Shown here one piece after another: positions 60,882 through 64,000 of a stretch of DNA of 64,000 bases. The stretch comes from Achromobacter deleyi. GTDB lineage: Bacteria > Pseudomonadota > Gammaproteobacteria > Burkholderiales > Burkholderiaceae_B. The notes beneath the pieces were generated by a model. It did no database searches. It saw only the letters and a program-made list of their open reading frames with translations, and was not told the origin of the DNA. Made by a program: the position numbers and the translations under genes. Each line of letters begins with the position of its first letter. Within the stretch, counting starts at the first letter, position 1. Location of the stretch: positions 2,914,001-2,978,000 of the forward strand of contig NZ_CP065997.1 in the NCBI RefSeq assembly GCF_016127315.1, given 5' to 3'.

Positions 60882-63083
60882 TCAGAACCGCGCCTGAAGC
60901 GTCAGTTCGAACGAGCGCGGCGCGCCCAGGTAGAACATCGGCGCGCCGGTGACGTTGGCCGCGTACACCTTGTCGGTCAGGTTGCGGACCCGGCCGGTGA
61001 CGGTGAAGTGGCGGTCGATGCGGTGCGACAGCGCCGCGTCGAATACGGTGTACGACGGCGCCCAGACGGTGTTGGCGGCATCGGCATAGGCGCGGCCGAC
61101 ATAGCGCGCGGCCACGCTGGCGTTCCAGTCCGGCAGGAAGGCGTAGTCGATCCAGGCGTTGGCCACGCGCCGCGGCGTGTTGGTCGGCACATTGCCGTTG
61201 CGCGACACGCGGACGCCGCCGACCGTCTCGGAGAAGTCGTCGTATTGGGGATCGACGAAGGCGACGTTGGCCTGCAGCGACAGGGTGCGCGTCAGCCGCA
61301 GGCCGCCCGCCAGCTCCAGCCCGCGCGCCGACTGCTGGCCCACCGGGATGCTGACGGCCGGGTTGTTGGCGTCGGGCGCCGAGATGTTCTTGCGCGTGAT
61401 CTCGTAGGCGGCGACGGTGGCCGAGCCGCGGCCGTCCCAGAACTCGAACTTGCCGCCGACTTCCTTCTGCGTGCCGGTGGTCAGTTTGTCGTTGTTGAGC
61501 ACGTCGGCGAACGACGCGGTGGCCATGATGCCGGACGGGGGATCGGCGGCCGTGGCGTACTGAGCGTAGAGCGAGGCTTGCGGCGTGATGGCCCAGTTCA
61601 GCGCCAGCCGGCCGGTGGTGGGCGAATAGCTGCGCGAGGCCGAGGCCGGCGAACTGGCCGTGACCGCGCGGCGATTGGTCAGGTCCAGGTCGATGAAGTC
61701 CTTGCGCAGGGCCGACACGATGGCCACGCCGGGCAGCACCTCGGTGCGGTTTTCCAGCGTGAAGGCCAGCGTGCGGATGCGGTTGTCGCGGTCCGGATTG
61801 TGGCCGCGCGTCATGCCGGGGATGTCGTAGAAATAGCCCGGCTGGAAATCATACGGATCGACCGCGTCCACCGTGGCCGGCAGGCTGGTCGGATAGCGGG
61901 TCTGCTTGTTCACGCTCAGGTCGGCGCCGAACGACCAGCTGGTGGGCAGGCCGGCCAGCGTCGATTCGACCAGGCCTTCGACGCGGTTGCCGATCAGGCT
62001 CTGTTCGTGGCGCTGCAGCAGCGCGCCCGAGCGCAGCACGCGGCTGTTGGCGGCGTTGTAGCGGTAGGTCTCCAGGTTGCGGAAATCGCGGTCGGCGCGG
62101 TAGTAGTAGAGCGTGTTCTTGAACGTGACGCCGGGCGCGGCGCGCCATTCCGTGAGCGAGCGGGCCCACAGCACCGACTGCTCGTACAGGCCGTCGTCGA
62201 CGTTGTAGTTCTTGAAACGCGTGCCGCCGCGGATCTGGCCTTCGCCGCTCACCTTGCCGTTCGCGCCCACTGTCAGCGGCGTGCCCCAGTAGGGGCGGTC
62301 GACGCGTTCGCGCTGGTACTCGAAGGCCCAGGTCTGGGTGACGTCGTCGCCCAGGTCGGACAGCAGCGAGGCCGCCACCTGGGTGGCGTTCGACCGTTCG
62401 CCGTCGACCCAGCCGTGGCTGGCGGTGGTGTTGGCGTCGATGCGCAGGTAATGGCCGCGGCCGCCCGGCGAGCCGGCCAGCTGCTGGTTGATGCCGACCG
62501 ACGCCTGGCGCGTGTCGAACGATCCCAGGCGCAACTGGCCTTCGTAGAAGGTGTCGCGTTCGGCCAGCTTGGTGACGTAGTTGATGGCGCCGCCGACCGC
62601 GCCGGCGCCGAACAGGAAGGTCGAGGGGCCGCCGATGGCCTCGACCCGGTCGTAGATCCAGCTGTCGATCGGTCGCGCGGCCACCGAGTCGTATTGCACC
62701 GAGATGCCGTTGAACAGCTGCGAGACCTGCCCGCCGCTGAAGCCGCGGTAGCTGACGGCGCCGGCCATGCCGGGGGGCGCGGCGTTGTTCACGCCGGGGA
62801 TGCCGCGCGCGATGTCCTGGGTGTTGAGGGCGCCGCGCGCCTCGATCTGCTGGCGCGAGATGACGGTGACGGACGCGGGCGTGTCCTTGATCCGCAGGCC
62901 GAGGCGGCTGCCGGTGCCGTCGATGCGCTCCAGGTTGATGGGGCCGTTGGGCGAGTCCTCGGCGCGCTCGCCTTCGACCCGGGTCGGGGCCAGGGTTTCG
63001 ATGGCGGGTTCGGCGGTCAGCGCGAACGCGGGGTTGGCCGCGCAGGCGCCGGCCAGCAGGGATGCTGCATAGGTTTTTTTCAT
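60882..63083 (-). CDS. bfrG: TonB-dependent receptor, BfrG-like, copper-regulated type
   Basis: 733 residues with a signal peptide ending at AFA, a plug domain (IKDTPASVTVISRQQIEARG; SYRGFSGGQVSQLFNGISVQ), the barrel and a terminal phenylalanine (ELTLQARF). By sequence alone it is of siderophore-receptor type. The operon order DUF2946-receptor-PepSY is the one described for bp2923-bfrG-bp2921 of Bordetella pertussis, shut down by copper, so a copper-complex import role is likely. The symbol is given on this synteny. It starts 167 bases after the DUF2946 stop. Confidence 0.85.
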   Translation of the reverse strand: MKKTYAASLLAGACAANPAFALTAEPAIETLAPTRVEGERAEDSPNGPINLERIDGTGSRLGLRIKDTPASVTVISRQQIEARGALNTQDIARGIPGVNNAAPPGMAGAVSYRGFSGGQVSQLFNGISVQYDSVAARPIDSWIYDRVEAIGGPSTFLFGAGAVGGAINYVTKLAERDTFYEGQLRLGSFDTRQASVGINQQLAGSPGGRGHYLRIDANTTASHGWVDGERSNATQVAASLLSDLGDDVTQTWAFEYQRERVDRPYWGTPLTVGANGKVSGEGQIRGGTRFKNYNVDDGLYEQSVLWARSLTEWRAAPGVTFKNTLYYYRADRDFRNLETYRYNAANSRVLRSGALLQRHEQSLIGNRVEGLVESTLAGLPTSWSFGADLSVNKQTRYPTSLPATVDAVDPYDFQPGYFYDIPGMTRGHNPDRDNRIRTLAFTLENRTEVLPGVAIVSALRKDFIDLDLTNRRAVTASSPASASRSYSPTTGRLALNWAITPQASLYAQYATAADPPSGIMATASFADVLNNDKLTTGTQKEVGGKFEFWDGRGSATVAAYEITRKNISAPDANNPAVSIPVGQQSARGLELAGGLRLTRTLSLQANVAFVDPQYDDFSETVGGVRVSRNGNVPTNTPRRVANAWIDYAFLPDWNASVAARYVGRAYADAANTVWAPSYTVFDAALSHRIDRHFTVTGRVRNLTDKVYAANVTGAPMFYLGAPRSFELTLQARF

Positions 63084-63250
63084 GGTCCAGGCCGGCGGGG
63101 GCCGGCATGCACGCTCGCGCGGGCGCCGCGGTCAGGGGCGGCGAAAAGGCGCGGGCGCGGGGTCTCCAGGGCGTCGCCGCCGGAAATGGGCGGCGCGGGC
63201 TCGGGCGCGGGCGGCGGGGCGGCCGTCCACGGGGGACGGCGTCCGCGCGC
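63084..63250 (-). promoter_or_regulatory. C-rich, G-poor transcript spacer between cruR and bfrG
   Basis: The plus strand here is strongly G-rich (for example GGGCGGCGGGGCGGCC near 63210), so the transcript, which runs on the minus strand, is C-rich and G-poor. That is the composition of Rho loading sites. Rho-dependent termination between these genes is known for the Bordetella operon. Confidence 0.5.
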
Positions 63251-63649
63251 TCAGGCCGCGGGCGGGGCGCGCGGCTGGGCCGCGTGCCAGGCGTGGAGCG
63301 GGTGCGAGGCGCGGTAGAACAGCGCCGGATAGGTGACGCCGCCGCTGGCGGGCGCCGGCAGCACGGTCAGGGACGTGGGGGGCATGCCGAGATCGCCCTG
63401 CGGATTGCGGCAGAACGGGCAGTGGTTGCTGTCGCCATGATGGGCGGCGTGGTCGCCGGCCGCGTCATCGCTTTGCACCTCGATGGTCAGGGACGAGCGG
63501 CCATCGGGGGCGCAGTAGTCCACGGTGACCTGGCGGCTGGCATTGGGCAGGTGGTTGCCATGCGCCAGCGACGGAACCAGCGACGCCCACAGGATCGCGA
63601 TCAGCGCGATCCAGGCGTAGCCGCGGTTCAGGAAGTGGGCAAGGTGCAT
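63251..63649 (-). CDS. cruR: DUF2946 protein, CruR-type copper-sensing upstream ORF
   Basis: 132 residues with a hydrophobic N-terminal segment (AWIALIAILWASLVPSLA) and the family motif DYCAPDG. The copper motif CXXC is intact (SNHCPFCRN) in a His-rich context (DHAAHHGDSNH), and the C-terminus PRAPPAA contains the RAPP arrest motif. In Bordetella pertussis CruR senses copper while being made: copper on CXXC relieves the RAPP stall and allows Rho to stop transcription before bfrG. All elements needed are present here. Confidence 0.9.
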   Translation of the reverse strand: MHLAHFLNRGYAWIALIAILWASLVPSLAHGNHLPNASRQVTVDYCAPDGRSSLTIEVQSDDAAGDHAAHHGDSNHCPFCRNPQGDLGMPPTSLTVLPAPASGGVTYPALFYRASHPLHAWHAAQPRAPPAA

Positions 63650-63657
63650 GACGCAGG

Positions 63658-63663
63658 ATTATA
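63658..63663 (-). promoter_or_regulatory. -10 hexamer directly upstream of cruR
   Basis: TATAAT on the minus strand, ending 8 bases before the cruR ATG. The transcript would start one or two bases before the start codon or at it. No good -35 was seen. Confidence 0.5.
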
Positions 63664-63708
63664 TCGGACCCGTCCTGGCTTGCCGTCCCGCGGATACGGC
63701 ACGGCACA

Positions 63709-64000
63709 CTAGACCGAAAGATGCCGCCGCACGTCCTCGCCGTCGATGGCGGCGCGGTCGCCGCTGGCCACCACCTCGCCGCGCGACAGCACCACGAAGC
63801 GGTCGGCCAGTTCGCGGGCGAAGTCGAAGTACTGCTCGCACAGCAGGATGGCGATGTCGCCGCGCTGGCGCAGCATGTGGATGACGCGGCCGATGTCCTT
63901 GATGATGGACGGCTGGATGCCCTCGGTCGGTTCGTCCAGGATGATGAGCCTGGGCTCCGCCACCAGCGCGCGGGCGATCGCCAGCTGTTGCTGCTGGCCG
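63709..64000 (-). CDS. urtE: Urea ABC transporter ATP-binding protein UrtE (C-terminal part)
   Basis: The reading frame is open to the window edge, so only the last 96 residues are seen. They begin in the ABC signature region (GQQQQLAIARALV) and include Walker B with the family-typical LIILDEPTEGIQPSIIKDIG, then CEQYFDFARELADRFVVLSR. The stretch EGIQPSIIKDIG is diagnostic of UrtE within the branched-chain-type ATPases. Other urt genes would be to the right, outside the window. Confidence 0.9.
   Translation of the reverse strand, partial: GQQQQLAIARALVAEPRLIILDEPTEGIQPSIIKDIGRVIHMLRQRGDIAILLCEQYFDFARELADRFVVLSRGEVVASGDRAAIDGEDVRRHLSV

Noticed and set aside
1..64000. CRISPR array, transposase, integrase, tRNA or rRNA genes
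   Set aside because: Looked for on both strands; no regularly spaced repeats, no recognisable transposase or integrase motifs and no RNA gene found.

Overview
This 64 kb window is GC-rich (high sixties percent by eye) chromosomal DNA of a betaproteobacterium. It is most likely Alcaligenaceae of the Achromobacter/Bordetella group. The markers are a haem-uptake locus in the Bordetella order hurI-hurR-bhuRSTUV, a DUF2946-TonB receptor-PepSY copper operon like the one known from Bordetella pertussis, two DUF4148 proteins, a Bug-type substrate-binding protein, a cyoABCD operon beside a RegB/RegA redox pair, and a Burkholderiales-type GC-rich intergenic repeat. No rRNA, tRNA, CRISPR array, phage or insertion sequence was seen. 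Most of the window reads as core genome, with a few accessory-looking single genes.

Layout. 0-10 kb: a partial EamA transporter with an AraC regulator, a LysR gene divergent from the malic enzyme gene maeB, small exported proteins, slyX, a TonB receptor resembling the PQQ receptor YncD/PqqU, and an orphan fimbrial-adhesin-like gene. 10-13 kb: nifQ behind a probable ModE (molybdate) operator, then a large exported ankyrin-repeat protein. 13-19 kb: cyoABCD (bo-type quinol oxidase) and regB-regA on the minus strand; the promoter region upstream of cyoA holds two TGCGAC-N5-GTCGCA palindromes of RegA/PrrA type and an FNR-like box. 19-21.5 kb: a copper-delivery operon (DUF2946 leader ORF, SCO protein, PCu(A)C chaperone). 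21.5-25 kb: a three-domain hydrolase/SnoaL/acyl-CoA-binding fusion, a MASE1-PAS membrane sensor and a NlpD-like lipoprotein. 25-42 kb: transport and catabolism, namely a cystine-type ABC transporter, a P1 peptidase, kynureninase with an Lrp regulator and a permease, several LysR-controlled transporters and enzymes, and a Bug protein with a hydrolase. 42-52 kb: an exported 2H-phosphoesterase-like protein, a CopD-like membrane protein, the complete haem-uptake locus and yajQ. 52-59 kb: a nested inverted-repeat element, the DNA alkylation repair genes alkA and ogt, a PAP2 phosphatase, and a two-component system with two copies of a candidate operator. 59-64 kb: arsC, the copper operon cruR-bfrG-pepSY, and the 3' part of urtE.

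Two themes recur. The first is metal and redox supply to respiration: quinol oxidase, redox regulators, copper chaperones, copper and haem import. The second is copper control by DUF2946 upstream ORFs. Two of these occur here, both ending in the RAPP arrest-type motif, both with a -10-like hexamer almost touching the ATG, and both heading copper-related operons. One of the two has lost a cysteine of its CXXC motif.
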